DNA from: Colidextribacter sp. OB.20
GTDB lineage: Bacteria > Bacillota > Clostridia > Oscillospirales > Oscillospiraceae
DNA length: 64,000 nucleotides
Direction of reading: 5' to 3'
Assembly (NCBI RefSeq): GCF_009911595.1
Contig: NZ_QWKG01000007.1
Location: 38,411 to 102,410, forward strand
Shown: positions 1-8,304 of the stretch, piece after piece
Position numbering within the stretch: position 1 is the first letter of the stretch
Layout: every line of letters starts with the position of its first letter
Notes under the pieces: model-generated
Told to the model about the DNA's origin: nothing
Database searches by the model: none
The model's input: the letters and a program-made list of their open reading frames with translations, nothing else
Position numbers and translations under genes: made by a program

Positions 1-1501
1 GTGCCCGCTCCACCACCTCCGGGAACCCGGTCAGGCTGTCCCCCTGGTGGCGGACCAGCTCCGCCTTTACCCGCAGATAGGACTCGATGGGTCCGGTCAG
101 CTTTTGGGACAGCTCCTCCCACTCCCCCTGGGACAGCACCGGGGAAACGATGGCGAAGGCGTCCCCCTCTGTCCGGAAGGTGAGGATGGGGCAGAAGGGG
201 GCAAAGACCTCCCGGGCGATGTTGTCACAGCCGTAGAGGAGCAGTTCCATGTTCCAGTCGGTGAGGCTGGCCTCCTGGTCCGGGTCACTGCGCAGATGGA
301 GGATGGTGACCCAGTAGGGGGTCGGGATTTCGATGTGCAGATACTCCATCCGATCCTCGATCTCCAGCTGATCCATGCCGTTTCGCAGCCAGCTGCGGAA
401 AAAGTCGTTGACCATGGACGGACGGTTCTGTTCCATCTGCCCGGTGAGCCAGTCCATATATTTCCGGGACCTCTCCCGGCTGTCTAAACGGGAAACCGCC
501 TTGTCCAGCACCTTGAAAAAGGGCTCCTCCATGATGGGCTTGAGCAGGTAGTCAAAGACCCCCATCTGGAGGGCCTTCTGTACAAAGGCGAAGTCGTCGG
601 GGGGCACGCCGAAGGCCAGGATCATGGTGGTGATGGTCTGAACCACCAGCGCGCCGATGATGCTGGCAATCAGGCTGAACCGGCCGCCGGACAGGGAGGT
701 CCCGCCGATAGCCACCGCCAGGATGCCGTCCATCTCGATCATCAGGCCGCAGTTGTTGCAGTCGGCCCCCTTGATGCCGGCGGACTCAATCAGGCCGGCG
801 ATGGCCGCGCAGAAGCCGCAGAAGACGTAGATCAGCCAGGTGTTGCGCTCCACCTTGATGCCGGCCAGCCGGGCGGAGTCGGCGTTGACGCCGATGGCCT
901 CCACCGCCAGGCCGAAGGCGGTCTTTTTGGTCATCATCAGGGCGGCGATAAGCATAAAGGCGGCGATGTACAGGGGGAAGGGCAGACCCAGGATATAGCC
1001 GCCACTGATGTAGTAGTAGGAGTCGGAGGTGATGGTCACGATCTTTCCGTCGGCAATGAGCTGGGCGATGCCCCGGCCCGCCGTCATGAGGATCATGGTA
1101 GCTACAATAGGCTGAACCTTCAGCTTCGCCACCAGGAAGCCGTTCCAGGCCCCGCACAGAGCCCCAGCCCCCAGGGCAATCGCCACCGCCGCCAGGGTGC
1201 TCCCGCCCAGGGCGGGGAGGATGCGCATATCCACGATGGAGCAGGCCAGCGCCCCGGAGATAGCCATGACGGAGCCCACCGAGATATCGGTGCCGCCGGT
1301 GGCCAGCACCATAGTCATGCCGATGGCCAGCACCATGTACCGGCTGCCGTTGCTCAGGATGTCAATGAGGCGGCCGTACAGGTGGCCGTCCACGATCTGC
1401 AAAGAGAAGAAGCTGCCCCCGGAGAGGATGCCGCAGATGAGCAAGATGACGATCAGCGACAGCAGAGGGCGGAACTCCATCCGGTCCTTGAGCTTTTTCA
1501 T
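1..1501 (-). CDS. Sugar ABC permease (YtfT/RbsC type) fused in frame to a YesN-like response-regulator fragment; runs off the left edge
   Basis: The reading frame is open from an ATG at 1501 to the window edge. Residues 1 to about 301 are a RbsC/YtfT-type membrane permease: hydrophobic helices, the family signature GTDISVGS, and TTMILAFGVPP near the end. From residue 302 (around base 599) the text changes to DDFAFVQKALQ, then GVFDYLLKPI. That is the last part of a receiver domain (the alpha4-beta5 region with the conserved K-P), followed by the helical middle domain typical of YesN/AraC response regulators. Roughly the last 35 permease residues and the first 80 of the receiver, including the phospho-Asp, are missing. 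The start codon overlaps the ATPase stop (ATGA), so translational coupling is likely. What is seen is the in-frame chimera. Whether it is a real deletion fusion or an assembly join cannot be told here. Confidence 0.8.
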   Translation of the reverse strand, partial: MKKLKDRMEFRPLLSLIVILLICGILSGGSFFSLQIVDGHLYGRLIDILSNGSRYMVLAIGMTMVLATGGTDISVGSVMAISGALACSIVDMRILPALGGSTLAAVAIALGAGALCGAWNGFLVAKLKVQPIVATMILMTAGRGIAQLIADGKIVTITSDSYYYISGGYILGLPFPLYIAAFMLIAALMMTKKTAFGLAVEAIGVNADSARLAGIKVERNTWLIYVFCGFCAAIAGLIESAGIKGADCNNCGLMIEMDGILAVAIGGTSLSGGRFSLIASIIGALVVQTITTMILAFGVPPDDFAFVQKALQMGVFDYLLKPIMEEPFFKVLDKAVSRLDSRERSRKYMDWLTGQMEQNRPSMVNDFFRSWLRNGMDQLEIEDRMEYLHIEIPTPYWVTILHLRSDPDQEASLTDWNMELLLYGCDNIAREVFAPFCPILTFRTEGDAFAIVSPVLSQGEWEELSQKLTGPIESYLRVKAELVRHQGDSLTGFPEVVERA

Positions 1502-3006
1502 ACCGCCGCCCCCTCTCCCGCGATGATCTGCATGATGTGGTGCTCGTTGATGGCGTCGCCGGTGAGCTCGTCCACGATCTCCTTGTCCCGCAGGACGTAC
1601 ATCCGGCTGCAGCAGCGGAGCATCTCCTCCATCTCAGAGGAGATGAATACACAGCTCATGCCCTTCCGGGCCAGCTCCATGACCACCTTCTGGATCTCCG
1701 CCTTGGCCCCGATGTCGATGCCCCGGGTGGGCTCGTCCAGGATGAGCAGGTCCGGGTCGGTAGCCAGCCACCGGGCCAACAGTACCTTCTGCTGGTTGCC
1801 GCCGGACAGATTTCTAATCTGCTGGTCGGCGGAGGGCGTCTTGATGGACAGCTCCTCGATGAAGTGGTCGGCAATCTGCTGGGCCTCGCTGTAGCTGATG
1901 ACCCTGCCCAGCCCCCGCTTGGCCTGGAGGGCGATGATGATATTCTCCCGGATGGTCAGATCGCCGATGATGCCCTCCGCCTTCCGATTCTCGGAGCAGA
2001 AGGCGACGTTGTGGCGGATGGCCTCCAGGGGGTCCTTCACCGTACACTCCCTGCCCTCGATGAAAAATTTTCCCGAGGTGTGCCGGTCCGCGCCGAAGAG
2101 CAGCCGGGCAATCTCGCTGCGGCCCGAGCCAAGCAGGCCGGAGAAGCCGCTGACCTCTCCCTTCCGAAGGCGGAAGGACACATGGTCGATGTGACTGGTC
2201 CCGGCGTCCTCCAGGCGGAGGAACTCCTCCGCGTCGCTGTCCTGGGCGGCGGCGGGGGGTGTACCCTCCAGGGCCGCGTACTCCTTGCCGATCATCTTGC
2301 CGATCAGCTCCACCGTGGGCAGCTCTGCGGTGTTGTAGGTGCCAACATACTCCCCGTTGCGGAGAACGGTGATCCGGTCGGTGACCGCGTAGACCTGGTC
2401 CAGGAAGTGGGTGACAAAGATGATGCCCAGCCCCCGGGCTTTCAGCATCTTCATGATCTGAAACAGCTTCTCCACCTCGGCGGCGGACAGGCTGGAGGTG
2501 GGCTCGTCCAGAATCAGAATCTTGGCCTGAACGTCTACCGCCCGGGCGATGGCGATCATCTGTTGGACGGCCACCGAGTAGTTGTCCAGCTTGGCGGTTA
2601 CGTCTATGTCCAGGTCAAACTGCCTGAGAAGCTCCCGGGATTTCTGGTTGACAGTCCTCCAGTCGATTCTGCCCAATTTGACGGGCTCCCGCCCGGCGTA
2701 GATATTCTCCGCCACCGTCAGGTGGGGACAGAGGTTGACCTCCTGATAGACGGTGCTGATGCCCTGCTTCTGGGCCTCCAGGGGAGATTTGACGGAGATG
2801 GGCTTTCCGTCCATCACCACCGTGCCGCCGTCCATATGCTCCACGCCGGTGAGCACCTTGATCAGCGTGGACTTTCCCGTGCCGTTCTCCCCCAGCAGGG
2901 CGTGGATCTCGCCGGCGCGCAGGCGGAACTGTACGTCGTTCAGGGCCACCACCCCGGGGAAGCGTTTATTGACGTGCTCCATGACAAGCAGATCATTCTG
3001 AGCCAA
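1498..3006 (-). CDS. Sugar ABC transporter ATP-binding protein, YtfR/RbsA family (two NBDs)
   Basis: This 502-residue protein has two fused nucleotide-binding domains, the usual layout of monosaccharide importers. The N-terminal Walker A reads GENGTGKST, with T where most relatives have A. The first Walker B is ILILDEPTSSL. The second half carries the degenerate loop GLLGSGRSE, the signature LSGGNQQKV and LLILDEPTRGID. It should energise uptake through the permease encoded immediately downstream, with the YtfQ-like binding protein encoded upstream. The start is TTG at 3006, chosen because a perfect AAGGAGG lies 7 nt upstream; no ATG fits better. It overlaps the permease by 4 nt. YtfR-like specificity (galactofuranose or a related hexose) is inferred from the partner binding protein. 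Confidence 0.92.
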   Translation of the reverse strand: MAQNDLLVMEHVNKRFPGVVALNDVQFRLRAGEIHALLGENGTGKSTLIKVLTGVEHMDGGTVVMDGKPISVKSPLEAQKQGISTVYQEVNLCPHLTVAENIYAGREPVKLGRIDWRTVNQKSRELLRQFDLDIDVTAKLDNYSVAVQQMIAIARAVDVQAKILILDEPTSSLSAAEVEKLFQIMKMLKARGLGIIFVTHFLDQVYAVTDRITVLRNGEYVGTYNTAELPTVELIGKMIGKEYAALEGTPPAAAQDSDAEEFLRLEDAGTSHIDHVSFRLRKGEVSGFSGLLGSGRSEIARLLFGADRHTSGKFFIEGRECTVKDPLEAIRHNVAFCSENRKAEGIIGDLTIRENIIIALQAKRGLGRVISYSEAQQIADHFIEELSIKTPSADQQIRNLSGGNQQKVLLARWLATDPDLLILDEPTRGIDIGAKAEIQKVVMELARKGMSCVFISSEMEEMLRCCSRMYVLRDKEIVDELTGDAINEHHIMQIIAGEGAAV

Positions 3007-3029
3007 AGGGATACCTCCTTACGCAAACA

Positions 3030-3067
3030 GCCTCCGGACCGGCCGAAAATCGGCTCGGACCGGAGGC
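3030..3067 (-). terminator. Intercistronic hairpin between ytfQ-like and ytfR-like genes
   Basis: An inverted repeat with outer arms GCCTCCGG and CCGGAGGC and an inner GCCGA/TCGGC lies between the binding-protein stop and the ATPase start. No T-run follows on the minus strand, so it is more likely an mRNA-stabilising or attenuating hairpin than a full terminator. Such hairpins commonly keep binding-protein levels above those of the membrane parts. Confidence 0.6.
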
Positions 3068-3098
3068 CTGAATTTTAATTCAGTTGTATCTGTTCGGC

Positions 3099-4133
3099 TC
3101 AGTAGGCCCGGCCCGCGACCACGTCGGCGGTGTACACCTCGTCGGCGGACATGACCCACTTCTCCACCGACTCGCCAGCCTTCAGTTTGGCGGCAGTGTC
3201 GAAGATTTGGTTGGCCAGGATGGGGGTGCACTCCACGGTGCAGTTCATCTCGCCGGCCAGTATGGCCTCAAAGGCCCCCTTCACGCCGTCCACGCCCACG
3301 ATCTTGATGTCCTCACCGGGCTTGAGGCCGGCCTCCTTGATGGCCTCGATGGCGCCCAGAGCCATGTCGTCGTTGTGGCAGAACACGCCGTCGATCTTGT
3401 TATAGGTCTTTAGGAAGGACTCCATAACCTCCTTGCCCTGGGCCCGGGTGAAGTCGCCGGTCTGAGAGGCGACGATCTCGATGCTGGAACAGTTTTTGGC
3501 CATGTACTCATCAAAGCCCTGCTTGCGCTGGACCGCGGCGGAGGCGCCCACGGTGCCCTCCAGCTCCACCACCACGCCGCTGCCGCCCAGCAGATCGTTC
3601 ATGGCGATGGCGGCCTGCTCACCGGCCCACACGTGGTCGGAGGCGATCATGGTGGTGTACAGGCTGTCGTCGGTGTTGGCGTCGATGCCCCGGTCCACCA
3701 GGATGACGGGGATACCGGCCTCCTGGCACTCAGTGAGGACGGCCTCCCAGCCGGTCTCCACCACGGGCGGGAAGGCGATCACGTCCACGCCCATCTCGAT
3801 GAAGCTGCGGATGGCTTTGATCTGGTTCTCCTGCTTCTGCTGGGCGTCGGCGAAGTGGAGCTCGATGGTGTCGATGTTGCGGCTGGCATACCACTGGATG
3901 TCGTTGGTCTCGGCGTCGCGCCAGCCGGACTCCTGGCCGATCTGGGCAAAGCCGACGACCAGCTTGTCGTTGCCGGGCTTATTGTCGGCAGGAGGCGGGG
4001 TGGGGGTCTGGGTGCTGGAGCTGCTCCCTCCGGAATTTGCGGGAGGATTCGGATTATTTGCGGGCTGGCCTCCGCAGGCGGCCAGGGACAGGCTCATGGC
4101 CGCAGCCAGCAGCATGGCAAAGACTTTTTTCAT
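3099..4133 (-). CDS. ytfQ: Sugar-binding lipoprotein, YtfQ-like
   Basis: This is a 344-residue periplasmic-binding-protein type 1 lipoprotein. The signal peptide ends in LAAC with the lipidated Cys at residue 20, followed by a Pro/Ser/Thr-rich linker. The mature domain closely follows the YtfQ pattern: GFAQIGQESGWRDAETN, then QQKQENQIKAIRSF, PPVVETGWE, VVELEGTVGASA, SQTGDFTRAQGKEVMESF and HNDDMALGAIEAIKEAGLKPG. In E. coli YtfQ binds galactofuranose, but the exact ligand here is inferred. The ATG at 4133 is chosen because it begins the MKKVF signal peptide and has GGAGGG upstream. An in-frame upstream ATG would add 24 polar residues before the signal peptide and is rejected. The ribosome-binding site lies inside a hairpin (see 4142-4201). 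Confidence 0.9.
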   Translation of the reverse strand: MKKVFAMLLAAAMSLSLAACGGQPANNPNPPANSGGSSSSTQTPTPPPADNKPGNDKLVVGFAQIGQESGWRDAETNDIQWYASRNIDTIELHFADAQQKQENQIKAIRSFIEMGVDVIAFPPVVETGWEAVLTECQEAGIPVILVDRGIDANTDDSLYTTMIASDHVWAGEQAAIAMNDLLGGSGVVVELEGTVGASAAVQRKQGFDEYMAKNCSSIEIVASQTGDFTRAQGKEVMESFLKTYNKIDGVFCHNDDMALGAIEAIKEAGLKPGEDIKIVGVDGVKGAFEAILAGEMNCTVECTPILANQIFDTAAKLKAGESVEKWVMSADEVYTADVVAGRAY

Positions 4134-4141
4134 TTTATTTC

Positions 4142-4201
4142 CCTCCATGTATCTGTTTTCCGCCGGGGATTGTCCCCTTGCAACTCTATCATACATGGAG
4201 G
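4142..4201 (-). promoter_or_regulatory. Leader hairpin that sequesters the Shine-Dalgarno of the ytfQ-like gene
   Basis: In the transcript, CCTCCATGTAT pairs perfectly over 11 bp with ATACATGGAGG. The second arm contains the GGAGG ribosome-binding site that sits 8 nt before the ATG at 4133. The 38-nt intervening segment itself holds GGGGACAATCCCC, a small hairpin. A closed stem would block initiation, so this looks like a translational switch. The ligand or factor that opens it is unknown. Confidence 0.6.
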
Positions 4202-4343
4202 TAAAGAAAATATCTTTAGAGAAAAGTAACCGGACTTTACGATTTTTTGTACTGAGACCGGCTGGCCGGCGGCAGTCACACATCACCGGCAAAAAAGCGC
4301 AAATTCTGTCCAATTTTGTATAAAGATTTTCAGCCTAATGTCA

Positions 4344-4372
4344 ATTATACTAAAATGAACCATAAATCTAAA
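4344..4372 (-). promoter_or_regulatory. Candidate sigma-A promoter for the ytfQ-like operon
   Basis: On the minus strand a perfect TATAAT -10 (4349 to 4344) is preceded, after a 17-nt spacer, by a weak -35 TTTAGA. This would start transcription near 4337 and give a leader of about 200 nt that contains the SD-sequestering hairpin. Confidence 0.45.
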
Positions 4373-4408
4373 GGACCGGCATCCAATCAGGATAGAAAAC
4401 CGGTCCTT
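4371..4408 (-). terminator. Hairpin downstream of the LysM beta-propeller gene
   Basis: Arms AAGGACCGG (4371-4379) and CCGGTCCTT (4400-4408) form a 9-bp stem with a 20-nt loop, about 60 nt past the stop at 4467. The following minus-strand sequence is AT-rich (TAGATTTAT) but has no clear U-run. It could end the upstream transcript, and it overlaps the -35 of the next promoter. Confidence 0.45.
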
Positions 4409-4466
4409 GAGAGTATTTAGATGTTTTTGCTGTGCATTTTGCCCTGTGAAGATGGTATAGGTAATC

Positions 4467-5774
4467 TTATTTTACCGGCAGAGTCAGGACCTGTCCGGTA
4501 TAAATCCGATTGGGGTTTTTCACAACGGCCTTGTTCAACTCATAGATCTCGCTCCAACGCTTACCAGAGCCCAGCTCACGGGCAGCGATATTCCACAGAC
4601 AGTCGCCGGATTTTACGGTATAAGTGCCAGCGGGAGCAGGCGTGACCACGGGGTCCGTATTGGTGTTCTTAGAAGGAGCTTCCGTATTCAAAGGCAGCCA
4701 GGCCAGAGTCTGGGGGGCATCGTGGGCGGAGTTGATCTTGCCGTCGTCCGTCACCATGTCGAAGCAGGAGACCAGCAGCATATTGTTCCACACAATGGGT
4801 TCGCCAGGCTGGTCCAGCTCACCCTTCGCGCCGGTGGAGTCGGGGCTCTGGGCGATGCGGGAAATCTTCCCGTCGGGAGTGACCTTGGCGATGGCGTTGC
4901 GGTTGAAGTCGGCTACAAAGATGTTGCCGGCACTGTCAATGCACATGCCGTCGGTGGTGGCCAGGTTGTCGCTGTCCTGGGCCCAGATTTTGTTGGAGGC
5001 GATGGAGCCGTCCGCGTTGAAGGTGATCTTGGAGATCGCGCCGTCGCCGAAGTTGCCGACGTACAGATTGCCGGCCTTGTCAAACACCAGGCCGTCCAGA
5101 CCGTACTGGCAGGCGGGGTTCTGCGTCACAAAGGTGGCCAGAATATTGAGGTCCTCCAGGGTGTTGGTTACCTGGATATTCTTGGCGTCCAGGGGGAAGC
5201 GGTAGACGGCGCTGACCAGCTTGCCAGAGGGGTCCTTCACCGGAGTCATGCTGCTCTGGGTAACATAAGCATAGCTTCCCTTGATTTTGATGCCGTTGGG
5301 GTGCTCCATGCCCACAGCCACCTCGGTGGTGGAGGCGATATTGCCGCTGGCGTCAAAGCTTACCTTCAGGATGCGGCCCTGGTTCACAGACTCGGGATTG
5401 CCGGTCCAGCCCTGGTTGTCCACGATAAACAGGCTGCCGTCGGGGCCAAACTCAACGCCCATGGGCCGAGCCACGCCGGAGTTGGCATTGACAGGTACAT
5501 CGAACCACTTGCTGATCTTCCCACTGGGGGTGATCCGGGCGATGCAGCCAGGCTGAGTCTGGTCGCCGAAGTTGGGGCAGGCCAGGATCAGGTTGCCGGC
5601 CTTGTCGATGGTCATGCCATCCGGGGTAGAGATCCAGTCGGGCAGTACCATGTAGAGCTTGGAAATTTGAAGCTCCTGCGGCACCACAGTGTCCGGCTCC
5701 GCCGCCATGGCGGGGATCAGCATTCCGACTGACAAAGCCAGCCCCAGCGCGAGGGAAAGGGTTTTCTTGAACAT
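4467..5774 (-). CDS. Secreted NHL/SMP-30-like beta-propeller with C-terminal LysM domain
   Basis: This 435-residue exported protein starts with a clear signal peptide ([15 protein letters not shown] to AMAAE). A six-bladed-propeller-like region follows, with repeated motifs of the SMP-30/gluconolactonase and NHL families: [54 protein letters not shown] and [19 protein letters not shown]. The last ~50 residues are a LysM domain ([13 protein letters not shown] ... [12 protein letters not shown]), so the protein should bind peptidoglycan at the cell surface. The start at 5774 has GGGAGG upstream. It lies 55 nt downstream of the alcohol dehydrogenase gene and is probably co-transcribed with it. 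A sugar-lactone hydrolase role is possible but unproven; it may only bind ligands. Confidence 0.85.
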   Translation of the reverse strand: MFKKTLSLALGLALSVGMLIPAMAAEPDTVVPQELQISKLYMVLPDWISTPDGMTIDKAGNLILACPNFGDQTQPGCIARITPSGKISKWFDVPVNANSGVARPMGVEFGPDGSLFIVDNQGWTGNPESVNQGRILKVSFDASGNIASTTEVAVGMEHPNGIKIKGSYAYVTQSSMTPVKDPSGKLVSAVYRFPLDAKNIQVTNTLEDLNILATFVTQNPACQYGLDGLVFDKAGNLYVGNFGDGAISKITFNADGSIASNKIWAQDSDNLATTDGMCIDSAGNIFVADFNRNAIAKVTPDGKISRIAQSPDSTGAKGELDQPGEPIVWNNMLLVSCFDMVTDDGKINSAHDAPQTLAWLPLNTEAPSKNTNTDPVVTPAPAGTYTVKSGDCLWNIAARELGSGKRWSEIYELNKAVVKNPNRIYTGQVLTLPVK

Positions 5775-5803
5775 AATAGGACCTCCCTGTAGAAATATTT
5801 TTA

Positions 5804-5818
5804 CGCCGCCCCGCGGCG
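5804..5818 (-). repeat. Small GC hairpin between dehydrogenase and propeller genes
   Basis: CGCCGC and GCGGCG pair around a 3-nt loop in the 55-nt gap between the two genes. No U-run follows, so it is read as an intercistronic mRNA hairpin rather than a terminator. Confidence 0.4.
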
Positions 5819-5829
5819 CAGGGTTCCAA

Positions 5830-6879
5830 TTACTCGTAGCGTACAATGCATTTCAGCGCAATCTCCCGGCGCTGGACCTTATCAAAAGCCTCAATCACAT
5901 CGGAAAAAGCCACATAGTCGGAGATAAAGTCCTTCAGTCGGATCGCGCCGGCACGCAGCCAGGCCAGAATTTGATTGTGTGCCTCTCCCTCCTCCTGCTT
6001 GGAGGGGAACTGCTGGAAGCACAGGTTCCAGTTATAGGGTGCCTTGCTCCAGTCCAACTCCATCTGGCACTTGGGGGAGATGCCGTAGCAGCAGATCTTA
6101 CCCCGGTTTTTAATCAGCTCCATCCCCTGGTTGATGAGGGATAGCATCCCTACAGCGTCCAGCACATAGTCCACACCCTCGGGGCAGATCTCCCGTACCA
6201 CGGCGCACACGTCCTCCGTCTTGCTGTTAAACGCATAGTCCGCGCCGTTTTCCCGGGCCACGGCCATCTTCTCCTCGTCAATGTCAAAGGCGATAATGGG
6301 GTGGACGCCCAGCAGGCTCATAAACTTGATAAAGGTGGTGCCCACCGGCCCGCAGCCGAAAAGGGCCACGCTCTGGTTGGCCTGGATGCCGAAGGTCTTG
6401 ATGGAGCTGAGCACCTCCCGCAGGGTGATGATCATGGCCGCATCCACCGGGTCGATCTCCGGAGGAAGCACCGTCTGGGCCCAGGCGCACTCGGGAAACA
6501 GGGCGCTGTTGGGGGCCAGCCCGTCCCGGACCAGGGCCTTGACGTCATTGACCACGCCGTACTCGCTGTACGCCCCCCAGGCGGAGTGGAACCCGCCGGC
6601 GGGATCGGTGAAGGGGAGCAGCACATAGTCGCCCTCCTTATAGCCGCAAACCTTCTCCCCCACGGACACCACCCGGCCCACCGCCTCATGTCCCAGCATC
6701 ATGGGATAGTCGTGGGCATAGTCGTAGCCCTTGAACTGACCGTGAATCAGCTTCATATCGGTGCCGTTGCAAATCCCGCAGGAGACGGTTTTGACCAGCG
6801 CCTGATAGGGGCCGCACTGGGGGGCCGGGACCTCTGCGAACGCAAGAGCGCCTTGGGCATCTACAATCAGTGTTTTCAT
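5830..6879 (-). CDS. Zinc-type medium-chain alcohol/polyol dehydrogenase
   Basis: This 349-residue MDR-family NAD(P)-dependent dehydrogenase has the catalytic-zinc Cys in [10 protein letters not shown], the GHEAVGRV motif and the Rossmann loop FGCGPVG followed by an acidic AFDIDEEK, which favours NAD. The usual four-Cys structural-zinc lobe is not visible; that stretch reads [16 protein letters not shown]. This recalls atypical sugar-dehydrogenase members. The start at 6879 has AGGAGGGG upstream. The gene is divergent from the sugar operon at 7131 and shares its operator motif. It therefore probably oxidises the imported sugar, a polyol or a pathway intermediate. Substrate unknown. Confidence 0.85.
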   Translation of the reverse strand: MKTLIVDAQGALAFAEVPAPQCGPYQALVKTVSCGICNGTDMKLIHGQFKGYDYAHDYPMMLGHEAVGRVVSVGEKVCGYKEGDYVLLPFTDPAGGFHSAWGAYSEYGVVNDVKALVRDGLAPNSALFPECAWAQTVLPPEIDPVDAAMIITLREVLSSIKTFGIQANQSVALFGCGPVGTTFIKFMSLLGVHPIIAFDIDEEKMAVARENGADYAFNSKTEDVCAVVREICPEGVDYVLDAVGMLSLINQGMELIKNRGKICCYGISPKCQMELDWSKAPYNWNLCFQQFPSKQEEGEAHNQILAWLRAGAIRLKDFISDYVAFSDVIEAFDKVQRREIALKCIVRYE

Positions 6880-6902
6880 CGTTTTACCCCTCCTAAGAAT
6901 CA

Positions 6903-6918
6903 TAATGTAATTACTTAA
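6903..6918. promoter_or_regulatory. Operator copy (imperfect palindrome) in the dehydrogenase promoter
   Basis: TAATGTAATTACTTAA matches the perfect palindrome at 7074-7089 at its first 12 positions. It lies about 20-35 nt downstream of the predicted minus-strand start site near 6938. The GT-N-N-N-AC core fits GntR-family sites. The GntR/UTRA regulator encoded at 16607 is the likely binder (inference). Confidence 0.6.
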
Positions 6919-6944
6919 TGATATTAAAAATATTCCTACGGATA

Positions 6945-6973
6945 AGCATATCACCCAATTCATTTTTTGTCAA
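6945..6973 (-). promoter_or_regulatory. Sigma-A promoter of the alcohol dehydrogenase operon
   Basis: The minus strand shows a perfect -35 TTGACA (6973 to 6968), a 17-nt spacer and a -10 TATGCT (6950 to 6945). Transcription would start near 6938. Confidence 0.7.
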
Positions 6974-7027
6974 TATCAAAATTGAAATCGTCATTTTGCC
7001 ATATTTTTAGAAATTATAAAATAGCTC

Positions 7028-7057
7028 TTGACATTTTAAATATCTCGGTGCTATACT
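7028..7057 (+). promoter_or_regulatory. Sigma-A promoter of the 7.1-17.4 kb sugar operon
   Basis: A perfect -35 TTGACA (7028-7033), an 18-nt spacer and TATACT (7052-7057) predict a start near 7064, just ahead of the palindromic operator. Confidence 0.75.
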
Positions 7058-7073
7058 TTCGCCGTGTTAGTCT

Positions 7074-7089
7074 TAATGTAATTACATTA
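7074..7089. promoter_or_regulatory. Perfect 16-bp operator palindrome
   Basis: TAATGTAATTACATTA is its own reverse complement. It sits about 10-25 nt downstream of the predicted start site, a roadblock position. The second, imperfect copy at 6903 occupies the matching place in the divergent promoter. Binding by the operon's GntR/UTRA regulator is inferred. Confidence 0.7.
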
Positions 7090-7130
7090 CAACAAGACAA
7101 ACCAACACAAATAAAAGGAGGATCACAGTA

Positions 7131-8204
7131 ATGAAAAAAACTCTGAAGAGACTGATTGCAGCTTCCCTGGCACTGGTCATGATGGGCGCCGCGCTGGCAG
7201 GCTGCGCCGGGGGGCAGACACCCGGCGGCAATAACAGCTCCGGCGGCAACCCCTCCTCCAACGCGGGCGGAAGCTCCACCGAGCAGAAGACCTACTACTA
7301 TGTGGCGGCCGGCCTGGGCCAGTCCTACTCCTATGACATGATCCTGGGCCTGAAGTATGCGGCCGACAAGTATAACTGCAAGATCGTCCCCATGGGCGCC
7401 GACGACTGGAACTCCCAGACCGCCAACGCCGCTCTGGAGCAGGCCGTGGCCATGAAGCCCGACGGGATCATCACCGCCGCCTGGGACGCCGGCATGAACC
7501 CCGGCATCGAGAAGGCCATGGCCGCAGGCATCCCCACCGTTCTGGTGGAGGCCCACAGCGGCAACGAGGGCAACCTGTACATCGGCCTGGACAACGTGGA
7601 CGCCGGGCGTGAGACCGCCCAGGAGCTGATCAAGTTCGCCGGCAATTCCGGCAAGCTGCTGGTCATGGGCAACTGGGGCTCCACCAATATCGACGAGAAG
7701 TTCATCGGCCTGAAAGAGGTGCTGGCGGATACCGGCTGGGAGATCGTGGGCGATATGGACGGCGAGTGCGCCGCCGAGCCCTCCCTCCAGGCGGCCAAGG
7801 ACCTGCTGACCAACCACCCCGAGGCCACCGCTTTTGTGGGTCTGGACTCCGCCTGCGGCGCCGCCATCGGCACTGCTATGGAGGAGCTGAGCATGGAGCC
7901 CGGCTCCATCACCGTCATCTGCGCCGACCGTGAGGACGCCATGCTGGACTACATCCGCAAGGGCTATGTGCAGGCCTCCCTGACCAACCGGACCGCGGCC
8001 ATGTGCTACATGGCGGTGGGATTCCTGGAGAGCGTCACCAACCACGGCTTCCTGGATGTGCCCATCACCAGCGACAACGCCGGTTCCGACGTCAGCCCCT
8101 TCCCCCTGCACATGTTCACCGGCAACGTGGTCATCAACAAGGACAACGTGGACAACTTCGACCACAGCAAGATGGACAGCTACGACACCCCGCTGTACGG
8201 CTAA
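7131..8204 (+). CDS. Sugar ABC transporter solute-binding lipoprotein
   Basis: This 357-residue type 1 periplasmic-binding-protein lipoprotein has a lipobox LAGC with Cys25 and a Gly/Asn/Ser-rich linker. The mature fold shows typical landmarks: ADDWNSQTANAALEQAV, KPDGIITAAWDAG, AMAAGIPTVLVEAH, LYIGLDNVDAGR and AFVGLDSACGAAIG. It is the first gene of the operon, with AAGGAGG 8 nt before the ATG. A strong hairpin follows the gene. The ligand is not deducible; the downstream enzymes suggest a sugar, sugar acid or polyol. Confidence 0.88.
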   Translation: MKKTLKRLIAASLALVMMGAALAGCAGGQTPGGNNSSGGNPSSNAGGSSTEQKTYYYVAAGLGQSYSYDMILGLKYAADKYNCKIVPMGADDWNSQTANAALEQAVAMKPDGIITAAWDAGMNPGIEKAMAAGIPTVLVEAHSGNEGNLYIGLDNVDAGRETAQELIKFAGNSGKLLVMGNWGSTNIDEKFIGLKEVLADTGWEIVGDMDGECAAEPSLQAAKDLLTNHPEATAFVGLDSACGAAIGTAMEELSMEPGSITVICADREDAMLDYIRKGYVQASLTNRTAAMCYMAVGFLESVTNHGFLDVPITSDNAGSDVSPFPLHMFTGNVVINKDNVDNFDHSKMDSYDTPLYG

Positions 8205-8221
8205 GTCCCCTGTACCATTTG

Positions 8222-8254
8222 GAGAGGGAAACCACGCCACGTGGTTTCCCTCTC
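8222..8254 (+). terminator. Strong intercistronic hairpin after the binding-protein gene
   Basis: GAGAGGGAAACCAC and GTGGTTTCCCTCTC form a perfect 14-bp stem with a 5-nt loop, followed only by TGTAAAA. Its place between binding protein and ATPase suggests partial attenuation and 3' protection of the abundant binding-protein message. Confidence 0.65.
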
Positions 8255-8304
8255 TGTAAAAACAGCATAAATACCGCACAGGAAAGGAGAGTGAAGTTAG
8301 CTTT

